In this document: in pieces, positions 33,576-46,467 of the stretch
How positions within the stretch are numbered: position 1 is the first letter of the stretch
Layout of the letters: the number at the start of each line of letters is the position of its first letter
Source of the DNA: Mycogone perniciosa
Lineage: Eukaryota; Ascomycota; Sordariomycetes; Hypocreales; Hypocreaceae
Length of the DNA stretch: 64,000 nt
NCBI GenBank assembly: GCA_025331125.1
Contig: JAOALB010000051.1
Coordinates: forward strand, 186,001-250,000
Direction of reading: 5' to 3'
Position numbers and translations under genes: made by a program
The notes under the pieces: model-generated
What the model was told of the DNA's origin: nothing
The model's database searches: none
What the model saw: the letters and a program-made list of their open reading frames with translations, nothing else

Positions 33576-34773
33576 ATGGCAACGGATAAAATCACTTTCT
33601 TGACGAACTGGTCAGGGTGATCCGTGTCATTGAGCTTAGGAGTCAGCTAGACTAACATGTGTCTAGGCACGCCACCGCGTATCATGCACCTCTCTACCTC
33701 GCCCAAGCCAAGGGATACTTCACGGAGGAAGGCATCAAGGTTGCCCTCTTGGAACCGAATGATCCTAGCGTACGAAAGTTCATTCATCATTCAGAAGAAC
33801 AGTGCTAAGTTTTTTTCCTTAGGATGTCACTGAGATCATCGGCTCTGGCAAGGCTGATCTTGGCTTCAAAGCCATGATCCACACACTCGCTGTAAGTCTC
33901 TGCTTTCCTACACAATAATGACCACTTGCTAATGTGCATACGCAACCTCAGGCCAAGGCCCGAAACTTCCCTGTCTTGTCAATTGGTAGCTTGCTGGATG
34001 AGCCATTTACCGGCGTCATCTACCTCAAGGACTCGGGCATCACGACTGATTTCCGCTCCCTCAAGGGTAAGCGCATCGGCTACGTGGGCGAGTTTGGCAA
34101 GATCCAGATTGATGAGTTGACTTCTCACTACGGCCTCACGCCCGCGGACTACACGGCTGTCCGTTGCGGTATGAACGTCACCAAGGCAATCATCAGTGGC
34201 GAAATCGATGCTGGAATTGGACTGGAGAACGTCCAGATGGTGGAACTTGAGGAATGGCTCACCGCACAGGGTCGACCCAAGTCAGATGTCCAGATGCTGC
34301 GCATTGACGAACTCGCCGAGCTTGGATGCTGCTGCTTCTGCACCATTCTTTACATCGGCAACGAATCCTTCATTGCGCAGAACCCCGACAAAGTCCGCGC
34401 GTTCCTCCGCGCTGTCAAGAAGGCCACGGATTTCGTGCTCGCTGAACCTGACAAGGCTTGGGCTGAGTACATCGACTTCAAACCCGTCATGGGCACGGAG
34501 CTCAACCACAAGATGTTTGAGCGTAGCTTTGCCTACTTCTCCAAGGACTTGAAGAATGTCCAGCGCGACTGGACCAAGGTGACCAAGTATGGTCAGAGGC
34601 TCGGCGTCTTGGATGCTCAGTTCAAGCCCAACTACACCAATGAGTTCCTCGACTGGGCCCTTGAGCCAGAGTCCCAGGACCCAACGGGTGATCAGAAGCG
34701 CATGGTTGAGCTGCAGCACGATGTTGCATGCAATGGCGGCTTCTGTCGACTTCGGACTGCTGCAAAGGCTTGA
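33576..34773 (+). CDS. THI5: 4-amino-5-hydroxymethylpyrimidine phosphate synthase (THI5/NMT1)
   Basis: Exons 33576-33610, 33667-33769, 33823-33891 and 33952-34773 join to 342 residues, matching the 340-residue family. The sequence is highly conserved: MATDKITFLTNWHATAYHAP, GKADLGFKAMIHTLAAKARNFP, LLDEPFTGVIYLKDSGIT, KRIGYVGEFGKIQIDEL, AVRCGMNV, and the signature CCCFC (LGCCCFCTILYI, near residue 195). The protein is a suicide enzyme that makes the thiamine pyrimidine moiety from its own active-site His and pyridoxal phosphate. The active-site region with H (NWHATAYH) is present. It acts in the cytosol in thiamine synthesis and is regulated by the riboswitch just upstream. The first intron has a weak GTCAGG donor. 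nmt1 is the symbol in Schizosaccharomyces and Neurospora. Confidence 0.98.
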
Positions 34774-35543
34774 GAGATTGGCGGCACCGGCCTCACAATC
34801 TCTTCAAAACACTCACACAGCATCGACACCTTCGCTCGTTGGTGTTGCTGACATATTCTGGGTCCGTCACAATCATTGTATTTTGTCACTCATTTAGCTG
34901 TATTCTAGCTACAAATTAAAAATCAGGATGTCCAGAAGTCAAAATAAGCCCATCCTCCACACTACGTCTATCTAAGCAATACTTGTGTAAACAAGCCATG
35001 GTGGCCTCGTGGTTTGTGTGTGTGTGTGTGTGCATACATTTCCCTCTCGACAAATCATATTCGTACGTGAACAAGCATCCACGATTGCTTCTTCGAGGAT
35101 ATCTTTCCTATTCACTATAGGGCCTCTGGACTATGGTGAAAGATAATCATGACTTAAGACCACGCTGTTGATAGCCTCTGGGAAGAATAACTTCAGTGGC
35201 ATCTCGCCAGGCAAGGCTCTTTCGGGCCGCGGGGGTAGACTGTCGTTAGTAAGTGGCCATGGATATGTCACCAGTCACTTCGAGCACGACATTAACAGTG
35301 ACATTCCATACTGACGAGTCTGTGACGAGCTTGCGTCCATCAAAGGGAAGGGCCAAGAGATCATTACTTTCAATTCATCATCATACAATTGATGCATATA
35401 ACACCCATCTATGATAAAGGGTCTCACGTATGTACAAGTTTAGTTAAAATATACAGTTTAAATTTATTCTATGTCAGAAGAAAAGACTTATTCTACCACC
35501 TTTACGCCGCCCCGTTTTAACCCCTACCCCCAAACGTCTCTTA
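34774..35543. other. Convergent 3' flanks with GT microsatellite
   Basis: This 770 bp region between convergent genes has no coding potential that I recognise. It contains a GT dinucleotide run at about 35015-35031. Confidence 0.6.
35015..35031. repeat. GT dinucleotide microsatellite
   Basis: An uninterrupted run of eight or more GT units occurs in the 3' flank between THI5 and the P-ATPase gene. Confidence 0.8.
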
Positions 35544-38500
35544 CTACCAAGCTAACTTGGCAATGATACCATTAGGCCATTTCCTGGCCGCAAAACGTCT
35601 AGCCTCGTCAAAAATGATGATGAAGATACCAAAGGACATAGGCAAGAACCAGTATTCAACAGGCACTTGAGTAGTGCCAAGAACAGGCTGCAGGGGAGGA
35701 ATGTACAGCCATAAGAAAGCCATAGCCAGGGAGAAGAGAATGGCAGGGAAGAGATACCAGTTCTGCGTCTCCTTATTGAAGATAGGAGGGTGCTGGAAGA
35801 TGCTAAGGCGGCGGGTACGGGTGGCGAGGAGGTTGAACCACTGCATGACGACAAGGTTGACGAAGTAGATGGACGAGGCTTCGTTGAGCTTGTTGTTGTA
35901 ATAGTCGGGGTCCATGCCGTCAGGGATCGCTCCGAAGCCGAACCACAGGTCCTTGAAGGGAATGCCATTGCGCTCCAAATACCAGAAGGACACGGCGAAG
36001 GAGGCAATAGTCTCGATCATGCCGATGATGGCATAGGCGTGGAAAATGAGCTGCCAGTTGACGAGGCGATCCTTCTTGACGTTCCTAGGGCGACGGAGCA
36101 GGACGTCGGCTTCAGGCTTCTCGTACGAGAGCATGGTAGCGGCGGCACAGTCCGTAAAGCAGCAAATGATAATCATGAGAAACGATGACAGAATCTGAGG
36201 AAGACCAAAGATGACAGAGGTCATGACAGGCCAGAACTCGGAGAAACTGCCAGCAGGGAGCAGGTAGGCAATGACCTTCTTCAGATTGTCAAAGACGACT
36301 CGTCCGTACTGCACAGCAACAACAACCGAAGAGAAGGTATCCAGGAGAACCATGTCTGCAGCCTCCATAGCAATATCAGAGCCACTGCCCATGCAAATAC
36401 CGACGTCGGCAGCCTTTAGCGAGGGGGCATCGTTCACACCATCACCAGTCATGGCAACAACGTTGTCAGCCTGGAACTCTCGGACAATTCTAAGCTTCTG
36501 CTCGGGTGTAGTTCGGGCGAAGACGATTTCCTCGTACTCGATGAGGGCCTTCCACTGATTATCGTTGAGGGTGAGGAGTTCCGGACCACTAATAACAATG
36601 GCTCCCTTCAAAATGCTTTTCTCCGCATTCTCATCTGTAACAGTACCGTGAGACCTGTCAAGATGCGAGACATTGTCAACGTGGACGCAGGTGATAATAC
36701 CAGCATCACGGGCAATTGCGAGGGCAGTCAGAGCGAAGTCACCGGTAACCTGGGAAATAGCGGTTAATTCAAAGAAATTCAAAATACAAATTCAAACCCG
36801 AAAAAAATACAAGTCTCCAAAGTGACTTACCATGGCAATTCTGATACCAGCACCACGGAGTGTAGACACGACACCCTGGATCTCTGGTCGCAAGGGATCG
36901 ACAATGGCAACAAGACCAACCAAGATCAGACCGGTCTTGGACTCCTGCATGATGGTCTCCTCAAATTGAGCAGTACCAGGCTCTCCACCCAGGCTCTCGC
37001 CCTCAAGCGTCTTCTGAGCAAGGATGAGGCATCGCCGACCCTGGGAGGAGTAGTTATTCTTTATACGTTCGAAAGTGGAGGCGGCATTGGCATCGAGGGG
37101 AGCTACAACACCAGAGTCGGTGAGGTAGTATGAGCATCGAGAGATGAGAACGTCCGGAGCACCCTTGATGGTCAACAGCCTAACTCCAATGTTAGACACT
37201 TCTTGCTTCCAACAGTAAACGTACACATAGACGGCATCACTTACAAGTCCGTGGGCTTGAACGACTGAGCAGCTGCGTAAGGGAGAGTCTTGTCTAGAGC
37301 CTCAGGTCGGCTGTTCGTGAAGCATCGAATCATGAACTTGTTCTTGCTGTTGAAGGCAAGCTCGTAAACCCTCTGCCAGCAAGACCTGAAGTAAGAAACA
37401 TTGCCGCCTTCGATCTCCTCGGAGAATCGCAGGATAGCCGTATCGGTAGCATCGCCAAAGACCTTCTTCTCGGAAACGGGGACGTCCGGGCCGCCAGAAG
37501 CATCAAGCTCGGCGCCGTTGCAGAGAGCGGACAGGGCACCAAGCTGACTCACAGCGCTGGTGACCTTGGTGGTAGCAGTGGCAGCCCTCTCAGAGACAAG
37601 TCTCTCCTTGGCCTCCTTAACATTCATGTTATGAGCGCCAATCGAGCAACCAGTGACGGTCATTTTGCCCTATTAGAGAGTTAGTCTTTATTAAATTTCT
37701 GGGTTCACTGGCTTTTCATACCTCAGTTAGGGTACCGGTTTTGTCGGAGCAGATAACTGACACTGAACCAAGGGTCTCGACAGTCTTGAGGGATTTGCAC
37801 AGAACCATGTTCTTCTTCATGAGATTGGCAGTAATGGTCAAGCCAGCAGTGATGGCAATCGGAAGACCCTCAGGAATGAAGGCGACGGCAACACTGACGC
37901 AGTCGACAATCAAAGTCGGCACGTTGATCCAGTCGGGGTGGTCCTTTCTCAGCCAGGCAGCCCTAGACTTGTCAGTAAACGATTGCTTGTTGCGAATCGG
38001 ACCAGAAAGCTTACCAAACAATCAGCACAACAACGATCATGGTAATCATGATGGCGCAGATGATCAGGACAAAGTGCAAAACTTCGCGTTCCAGAGTCGT
38101 CATCTTGGTCTTGGGCTCGTTGGTGAGGGCAGCAATACGTCCAAACACAGTTCGGTCACCAGTAGACACAACGATACCTGTGCAAGAACCAGTGATGCAG
38201 TGGGTTCCCTGGAGACCAATGTTGTGGGTTTCGAGATAGTTGGTATCCGTATGGTCAACAGACGCTGCCACTGGCACCGACTCACCAGTCAGCACGGAAC
38301 GGTCGAATTTGGCGTCGGATGAGGCTTCAATGAAACGCATATCGGCTGGCAGCTTGTTTCCGGACTTGATGAAGACAAGATCGCCGGGGACGAGGTCTTC
38401 AGCGGGGAGGTGAATCAGCTGGCCGTCTCGGTTCACTTGGCACTGCTCAGGAAGCATATCCTTGATCGAAGACATGACTCGAGAGGTCGACCAGTCCTGA

Positions 38501-39306
38501 AACATAGAAAAAGCAGCCTGAATGAAGAATACAGCCAGAAGAACAATGGCAAGTGCCTATTCGCGCACCTCAGCGTTAGCAATGGCAATGTCGCGATTCC
38601 TTTTTTTTGGACATGGTTATCATCGTGCAACTCAGGGGTAAATCATACCAGATTGGCCAATTGAGGGGGTTGTCCGAGAGGTTTCCATGAGATGAAGACG
38701 AGGATACTGCCCAACAGAAGAATGCCACCGAAGCCTTTGAAGAAGTATCCGATGATGGTGAGAATCTTGTTGTCCTTGGGGGGAGACGGCATGTTCTTGC
38801 CGTACTCCTCAAGTCTTCTCTTCGCCTGGTCAGTCGAAAGACCGCCGGTAGGTGATACGGTCAGTCGCTGCGCGACTTCATGAGATGGAAGAGTATGCCA
38901 TTCGAGATCACTCAAATCTGTTGCACAGGCAAATGTCAGTTGGGACGTTTGTTGATCCTAGAGTCAGCACCAACCTTTTGCTGCGGAACCCTTGGCCTTG
39001 GCTTTTTCTGCCTGCTCTTTGCGCTTCACTTCATCGATATCAAACGAGCTGTGGTCCTCAGTCAGCCAAACAACAGCTCCCTCTCTCTTGTATTCAGCGC
39101 GTTGTTTCTTACACGGTACGATATTGAATTGGCAACGCCAGCGCCGGATCGACAGGGGCACGTGAGTGAATGCTACGAATAGCAAGAGAGTCGGCAGAGT
39201 TTCGACGACTCAAGGACAGCCGCGGGTTACGTGATGGCTGGGCTTGCTCTTCATCCTGCCAGCGAATGCGCTCTGCGACTGTGTCTTGCCTCTCCAGGTT
39301 GGACAT
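35544..39306 (-). CDS. P-type cation ATPase, type IIC-like (Na,K-ATPase alpha/Acu family)
   Basis: Eight exons (39306-39113, 39048-38975, 38917-38649, 38556-38015, 37962-37722, 37669-37245, 37179-36831, 36749-35544) join in phase to 1099 residues. Landmarks in order: LPIQYRTVSFDIDE, the N-terminal cation-ATPase domain (LEWHTLPSHEVAQRL), GNKLPADMRF, LTGES, IPEGLPIAI in M4, the phosphorylation site DKTGTLTE, KGAPDVLISRC (ATP site), VTGD, ARTTPEQK, TGDGVNDAPSLKAADVGI, and ten membrane segments ending WPNGIIAKLAW. These are P-type ATPases of the Na,K/Ca group. Fungal members (Acu type) are thought to take up K+ or Na+ at high affinity, which is inference here. The sister gene lies 9 kb away. Confidence 0.95.
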
Positions 39307-42300
39307 GTTGACGGTTGGAGGAGAATGGCCTGCAGAGAGAATGAAGGGGGCGCGCTGGAACAGCAGCCAGGGGTTGACTTGGGGGGAAAGCCGAAGAGGC
39401 AAGCCCTTCTACTTCAAGAGAGGGAGATGCACAAGAACACGGGAAAATGGAATCACCTCTACAATCACGTCTGACGATGCGGGAAGCTGGGGGTTTCAAT
39501 ATATCTTTGAGAGAGAGGTCCGCTAGACTCAATACGACTCATCCAAAAATCAGCACCGACTTGGTTCCTGGCGTGTAAGGCGCCTTGATTCACGATTAAC
39601 CTACCCGAGCAGGTGGGAGGGGTGAGAATATCTTGATCCATCTTTTGGCTGGTTTTGTTTGACATCGAAATGGATGTCAGACCAGACGACGCGGGAGAAC
39701 ACCGAGGGCGAGGCACAGCGTCACATGCGGCGGATAGGCGATTGATGAGAAAATAGGGGCACCAGAACAGTCCGACGCACTGGGACTATCGAGGGTGTGG
39801 GTAAAGCTAAAGCGAAGGCTTGAGAAAAAGAGAGAGGCGTGAGATGAACGACCCTGGACACAGTGGACGGTGTGGTTCACAACGTGCGTCTCCTGCGAGG
39901 TAAAGTAATAACATTCGTTAGCTCCAGCACTCTGTATTGTCGTCCCATAACAAAGCTCAGGTATCGGTTGTGAACCCGCGAAAGCGCCTGGTATGAGCGA
40001 TATACGTTCTGGGCACTTCAAGCTCGCTGGCCAGGGAATTAAGGCCTGGCACTAGGAACCAGACTAATAGACTATGCTCCGTAGAGATCGGCAGAAGCGG
40101 GGGGCTGAGAGTTGCCAGATATGCGTCAAACAGGATTGGCCAACGAGGAGGCCCATCAGACGAGACGGGTAAGAGAAAGGGAAATGCCTGGGCCTTGCAA
40201 CGCGCGGTGCTTGTGGGAACCGAGAAGGCGGTGCTGTCATCCTACGTCACAGGGCGTGAGCCTCTGAGCTGGCACGCGAGGCCTCCTCCTGACTCCTGAC
40301 TCCTGACTCCTGGCCGTCGTCTCTGACCGCAGACTGGACCTGAACTCCCGTCTTTGTTCGCCGCGCAGTGGTTTCGTTAATATGAGGCATTTGGATTTGC
40401 GCCGGGGGTGAGGCTGAGTCTTTGCGGTGAGCTTCCCAGTGCCTAGACCAGTCCATGACTGAGTCGTCTTCTCTCCAGTTTTACCTCTCTTTGCCTGCCT
40501 GTGGCTTTTTTCTTTTTTTAGGGATTATTTTTTTAGTATTTTTTTCTTGTTCTCGCCGTCGCGTACTCCGTTCGTTTTCCGCTCATATTTCTCCGTATTA
40601 GTAGCATTAGTAGCAGCATTCCAGCGAGGCGTGTGTGTTGTCTTCTGCTATCTTCGTATCCGAACTATTACCTGTTCACGCACCGTGCCGTTTCCCCGCC
40701 ACGCGTACGGCCTGCATCGTTGCGCACGGGCTGCATCATATTGCATTTAGTTGCATGTTATTATTGCATATGCCGAAGCAAGCGCGGACCCCGGATCACT
40801 GCCTCTCATACCCGAGCAAACAAATCCCTGAATTCCTCCCCCCATGTCTATGTGCCATGTCATGGAGACTATCACTTGTATTCCTTCGGCTGCTAATAAT
40901 ACTGTGGTGCTATTCATGCACACGCCCAGAAATCACCTCACCACCTCACTCACGAGTCCCCAATCAAGATGCAATTTACGAGCCCAGGCTACACAGGGCA
41001 GAGAGTCTAATCAACCGTCTCCCATCACCCAAAACCCTGTCTCTCTAATACACGTCACCCTCACAGCCCTAACACGAACAGGCTGCAAGCATTCCTCGGC
41101 ATCAGCGATTTAGCGGCGGCTAATTGCGCGACCTTGCCTGGTAGTGTAAGCGCTCAGCCTATCACAGGCACCAGACATCACGAATACAGCAGGAAGAGCT
41201 GCGGAAGGCCCCGAACTGATGTCTTGGCATCGTTGCAGTGCGTTCTTGGCATATTGAAATGGTTTATACTTTATAGAGAGGATGAAAAGGTATGTATAGT
41301 GCGGAGGAGAAGCCCTCTTGTTTTCTTTTTTTTTCTCGTATGTTGCTGGTTTGCCTCGGTCACTTTCAGCCCGCAATGCACCATACAGGTATGCGTTATG
41401 AGATCTGAGGCGGAGTGAGTCTGAGGCACTTTCTTACGAGTACACCCTCTCTTCCGCACAGTATCGTCATATTTGAAAGCCCTGAGCTAATGCAGCGGTC
41501 CCATTTCGATCTTAGCACTGAACTAAACAGCCACCAAAAACTGTGCAGTCCGAAAATGGGCAATCGATGGCATCCATGTGTCTCACACCCACTCAAGCGT
41601 TTCATTATTTTCCAAGAAATTATCTATTTTTTACTACGGAGTACTAACATCACCAAAAGTTGGCCGACCAACGAGGGAAAACAGGCTGGACACAGTACGG
41701 CGCAACACTTCTGCTTGTAATGGCAAATAACAGCATGAGTACGGAGTACTCTTGGTCTTCTCAACAGAAAGTAATATTACCTAGGTACGAAGTAGCTAGG
41801 TACGTTTTACAAACACAGAGTACCGAGTACATGGTACACCGTCGTCCGTCCTGGCGGCCATCCTTTGAAACAAGAGTCGGGGCTTCGTTGGGTCCGGGGA
41901 GGGCGCGTCTTATGTATCCAATTTGCCCAATATTGCGGTGGGCGAGAGGGAAATAAGTCCCCATTATCAGCACAATCCTCTGGGCCTTTTGCATGCATCC
42001 AAGTGGACCAGCAAATATTATGGAGCAATATCTCCAATTTTTTTCAGGTTTTTTTCCCTTAGCAGCAGCATCCACACTACTAGCAGCCAAAACGGCGACG
42101 CCCGAAGCTAATATTGGAGCTCCATGGCGACGGTTTCATTGGCGATATTAATAAGCCGAGTGAGAGTTTTGTGATTCCCTTTCCTTGTTCCATTTCCCGA
42201 GGTGGCTGCTCAAGGGAAAGACATAATGCTGCCCACGTGCGCGAGCTGATGTGATACGAGTAGTATCTCTGACAGATACGAAGTTCACAATGGTGTTATC

Positions 42301-42755
42301 AAGATGATGAGCGCACACACACGTTCTCACCGCAATGGCACTACTCATACTAGTAGCTCACAAGCTTCTAGTGTCGTGTGCGTCTCCCCCCGAGTTTACA
42401 AAGATTTTGACTTCTCCCACTCTCTGCTGTCGCTGTCATTAACACGCACACTGAGAGTTTCTCCTCGGCTGATGATGGATTTCGGGTGCAATTGCGTTGC
42501 GGCTGGATCCGGAATGAGGGTGTCCAATCAGGCGCCAGCCACTGCGAAGCTGAACAGTTCTTCGAGCGACCAAAAATACGCCCTATTTTCCACATGCACA
42601 CACAATGTGTGAGGCTGTGCTGAGAGATGCCGTCAAACTGACGGCACAGACGAGACAGACTCCCGTCTTCAAGAGCGGCATTTCGGGCTTTTGCTCATTC
42701 TGACAAAAGAGAATTAATTAGGTGTTGATATAATTCGTACTTCGTAAGCGTCCCT
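39307..42755. other. Long intergenic stretch, promoter of P-ATPase and beyond
   Basis: About 3.4 kb contains no recognisable gene. The first 1.2 kb upstream of 39306 is GC-rich promoter-like DNA; the remainder is AT-richer. It includes a TCCTGAC tandem run near 40287-40312 and several TACGGAGTA/TACGAAGTA words (40563, 41636, 41739, 41786). Short frames of up to about 140 codons show no family features and use random codons. Confidence 0.55.
40287..40312. repeat. TCCTGAC heptanucleotide tandem repeat
   Basis: Three full units of TCCTGAC and a partial fourth are seen in the upstream DNA of the P-ATPase gene. It is a simple repeat with no function assigned. Confidence 0.85.
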
Positions 42756-43438
42756 TTATTCCTCGGTCGTACTATTATTCTCCAGGACATGAGCCAGTGC
42801 CTGTGCCGCCCTGCTCTGGCGCTTCTTGAACGTTCTGTTGAAAATCTCGTGAAGAGGATTGGTACTATTTGCGTGGTCTGGTGCGAACTCCACACGGGCA
42901 TTCGGACCGAACGCGCCTCTCGTGGCCTGGACAGCGAATTGCAACAGATCCGATCCAACCCCCTTGCCCCGATATCGCAGTCTCGTCGTCCAGGCGCGGA
43001 TGATGCCCTTCCCTTGGGCAGTTGACGGCTGCAATCTAAGCACAACAGTGCCAATGATCTCCTCGCCAAAGATTGCAGCGATGATGGTGTCCTCCTTGTC
43101 ATCCGGATCAGTGAGCCACGTCTTCCAGCGGAAGCCTTCGGCCAGTTCAATGTATTTCGACGTGTAGAATCGAATGATTGCCAGATACATGATGGTGACG
43201 CCGGATAGCATCGTCAATAAATTGCCGTACCCCTGGTGCTGGTACTGACGGTAGACAAGGGAGCAGATGGCGACCAGAACTGCGATGCACAGCGGGTGAA
43301 AGATAACGGCCGCAGATGCCGTCTGACGCTGTTGGGCGATGCTGTCGGCAACAAGACGCAGTGCATCTTGTTTGTCAGCGTCTCGCGTGACGACCTTGTA
43401 GGATAGCGGCAGGACGCCGTCGAGCTTGTCGCCGCTGC

Positions 43439-43470
<32 letters not shown>

Positions 43471-43511
43471 TGCACCGGCATTGTCTGTGTTGTTGACCTT
43501 GTAGGAGACAT
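42756..43511 (-). CDS. GNAT-family N-acetyltransferase with membrane segment
   Basis: A single frame of 251 residues starts at ATG 43511. After a short start there is a run of ten Asn encoded by an AAC repeat. Two hydrophobic segments follow at about residues 70-110 (FHPLCIAVLVAICSLVY and LLTMLSGVTIMYLAIIRFY). The acetyltransferase domain comes after these: TIIAAIFGEEIIGTVVLRL, then the acetyl-CoA binding loop RLRYRGKGVGSDLLQFAV (R/Q-x-x-G-x-G/A), and ARVEFAPDHAN. Acetyl-CoA dependent acetyl transfer is expected; the acceptor is unknown. Membrane-tethered GNATs with hydrophobic hairpins (NAT8-like arrangement) act at the ER or Golgi, so a similar place is possible here. It is divergent from the phosphate transporter, about 1 kb away. 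Confidence 0.88.
43441..43470 (-). repeat. AAC trinucleotide microsatellite in coding sequence
   Basis: Ten consecutive AAC codons (GTT on the + strand) encode a poly-Asn tract near the N-terminus of the GNAT protein. Being in a low-complexity leader, its length is likely to vary between strains. Confidence 0.9.
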
Positions 43512-44549
43512 TGTTGCTGAGACGGAGAGCGTAGCACCAGACGACGGTTTCGAGGCACGAGCGTCAACCCAGGGAAAGGATGAGCAAGGTTGAAAATAGA
43601 AATCCAGCCTTAAAGGCGAAGATTACGAAAACAGCAGCTCCACGGAACAAGATGGAGAATTTTTTTACACGGACGGTCCATATAATAGTACCACTATTAC
43701 TAGTAGTCTTCATAGTCCATCAATCGTTTCAGGAACACGGATTACAACCTCGTGCTCTGTCTGTTCTTTGCCTTCGGGATATCACCCGTCCCGTTGTATC
43801 GAGGCACGTGGGTAAGCCTTTGATGCTGATTCCAGGTCGAGCTATCGGTGTCTCAAATGGGAAACCGACCCGGAACCGTCCGGCGCCACTTAGACCAGAG
43901 CTGCTCGACAATTCGGTGGCCAAAACGGACAGTTCAGGTCCTCTAGAAGTCTAGGCGGTTGCTCAGCTTGCCGTCTTTCCGGTCTTTCCACGCTCTCAAC
44001 GGCCCTGCCAAGACCTGTATCGATTGCCGAATACCCAGAACCCCGGCAGCCCTTGGCATAGGCGTTCAAGCATCTGCCAAGCGCGGAGAGATCGGTCGCC
44101 AAGGATCTTGGCCTTCTAGAAAACGTGTTTTGGGAATGCCTTGTGATTGGCCCATTGCTGCCCCAGAAAGAGCCCACGTCGATGTCAGACATCGAACATT
44201 GAATGCTCTCGGGCTCGCCTCAGAAGTGATCTGACCAATAGCTTCCCTTGGACTCAATGCACGGCGCCCGGTATTCTTAGATTCTGTGCCCCGTTGCATC
44301 TCAGTCGGTGGCCTGCTTGGGCTCTAGCATCGATTTTGTCGGCTTCAAAGGGCTGGCCTTTGGATTTCCCGACTTGGCTGGCATGTACGAAAGAACGAAG
44401 GATGCTACCGTGAAGGTTAATATATAAGACTCGGGCGCCTTGTCGCCATTATACGTGCTTGGAACTCACACAAGCATCTCACACAAGCTCTTTTGTTGCT
44501 ATCACTTTCTTTGTACTACAGGACAGGTATCCGTCTTGCATCGATCGCA
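43512..44549. promoter_or_regulatory. Divergent promoter of GNAT and phosphate transporter
   Basis: This 1.0 kb region separates the two divergent start codons. A CACGTG E-box sits at 43805-43810, about 740 bp from the transporter ATG. It matches the core bound by Pho4/NUC-1 bHLH regulators of phosphate genes. One site alone is weak evidence. No gene is supported in the interval. Confidence 0.45.
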
Positions 44550-46467
44550 ATGGCAGCAACCGAGGGCCAGACGCCCAAGGCCGTGGTCGCAAAGACCGCT
44601 GGCGGCAACAGTGCCTATCACAACTACCACAACGACTTCATCCACATCACAGACCTCAACGAGCGTCGTCGTCTTGCCCTTGCCGAGATCGATAAGGCTC
44701 CATTTGGCTGGTACCATGTGCGCGCCATTGTCGTTGCCGGTGTCGGTTTCTTTACCGACTCGTATGACATCTTCACGGCCTCCATGTTGACCATTATGCT
44801 GGGCATTGTTTACTACCCTGGCACTGGTGTCATGCCTACCAGCTCCGACAACGCCATCAAGCTCGCCACGTCTGCCGGCACTGTCATTGGCCAGGTTGGA
44901 TTCGGTATCTTGGCCGATGTGGTCGGCCGAAAGCGCATGTACGGTCTGGAACTCATCATCATCATCTTCGCGACTATCGGCCAGGCCTTGACCAGCGGCT
45001 CCCCGGCATGTGATGTCGTCGGTCTCATCATCTTCTGGCGTGTTATCATGGGTATTGGTATCGGCGGTGACTATCCGCTGTCTTCCATCATTACCTCTGA
45101 GTGAGTCCATTCCCTGGCATTTACACGAGATGGGCCAATTCTAATGTCATGGCTTACAGGTTCGCCACTACCAAATGGCGTGGTGCCATGATGGGTGCTG
45201 TCTTCGCCATGCAGGGCTTCGGCCAGCTTGGTGCTGCTCTCGTCATGGTTTTCGTCACTCTTGGTTTCAAGGATGCTCTGTCTTCGGCTGCCAAAATCTC
45301 TACGTGCAATGGTGCTTGCCAAATTGCCGTTGACAAGATGTGGCGCACTCTGATCGGCATTGGCGCCGTCCCCGCCTGCATTGCCCTGTACTGTAAGTGG
45401 TGTGGTCTTAGTTTGAAAATGTTTGAGAGGAGCACTATTCTAACACGACCAACCAGACCGACTCACCATCCCCGAGACTCCTCGTTACACCTTTGATGTC
45501 GCCCGTGATATCGAGCAGGCCGACAACGACGTCAAGGCTTACATTAGCGGCAAGCGTGAGGGCAACCCCGATGAGGTCGCTCGTGTCACTGCCGCCCAGG
45601 CCGCCCAGGAGACGCTCCAAGTGCCCAAGGCCAGCTTCCGCGACTTCATCGCCCACTACAGCAAGCTCAAGAACTTCCTCCTCCTCGTCGGAACTGCTGG
45701 TTCATGGTTCTGCCTCGATGTGGCCTTTTATGGCCTCTCCCTGAATAACGGTACTATCCTCGGTGTCATTGGCTACTCTACCAAGAACGCCAACAACGTC
45801 TACGAGTTCCTGTACAACACTGCCGTTGGCAACGTTATTATTGTGCTTGCTGGTGCCGTCCCCGGATACTGGGTCTCGGTTGCTACAATTGATACGCTTG
45901 GCCGCAAGACAATCCAGATGGGTGGTTTCCTCATCCTGACGGTTCTCTTCGTTGTCATGGGTTTCGCTTTCAACAAACTTTCCTCCAACGGCCTGCTCGC
46001 CATCTATGTCATTGCCCAGTTCTTCTTCAACTTCGGTAAGTTCACATGGAGTTTCTTATTTATCAAATAAGCATCAGAGCGCTAACCACTGTTTCAATGC
46101 AGGTCCCAACACCACCACCTTCATCGTCCCCGGAGAGGTGTTCCCCACCCGCTACAGGTCCACTTCGCACGGTATCTCAGCCGCCTCCGGCAAGATTGGC
46201 TCCATCATCGGCCAGGGTGCCATCTCCATTCTCCGAACCACCGGTGCTACCACACAGAACCCCAACCCCTGGATGGACCACGTCCTGGAGATCTACGCCC
46301 TGTTCATGCTTCTCGGCTGCCTGACGACACTCTGCATTCCTGAAACTGCCCGCAAGACTCTTGAGGAGCTTAGCGGCGAGGATGACTACGCTGTCGCTGG
46401 CCGTCCCACCAGCGGTTCAGACGCTGCGAAGACCGAGAGCGAGGCTGAAGCGCCTAAGGCTGTTTAA
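44550..46467 (+). CDS. PHO84: High-affinity inorganic phosphate:H+ symporter (PHO84-type)
   Basis: Four exons (44550-45100, 45160-45392, 45457-46035, 46103-46467) join in phase to 575 residues. The start at 44550 gives MAATEGQTPKAVV; the frame is open slightly upstream. It shows VAGVGFFTDSYDIF in TM1, the phosphate-porter signature GIGIGGDYPLSS, WRGAMMGAVFAMQG, the IPETPRYTFDVARD loop, SWFCLDVAFYGLSLN, GPNTTTFIVPGEVFPTRYRST in TM10, and a Glu/Ala-rich C-terminus. This is the MFS phosphate:H+ symporter family, with 12 membrane segments in the plasma membrane. It should be induced in phosphate starvation through the NUC-1/Pho4 pathway. Confidence 0.96.

Noticed and set aside
44502..45110. A 202-codon minus-strand frame over the phosphate transporter
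   Set aside because: It is a shadow of exon 1 of the PHO84-type gene, with no recognised features.
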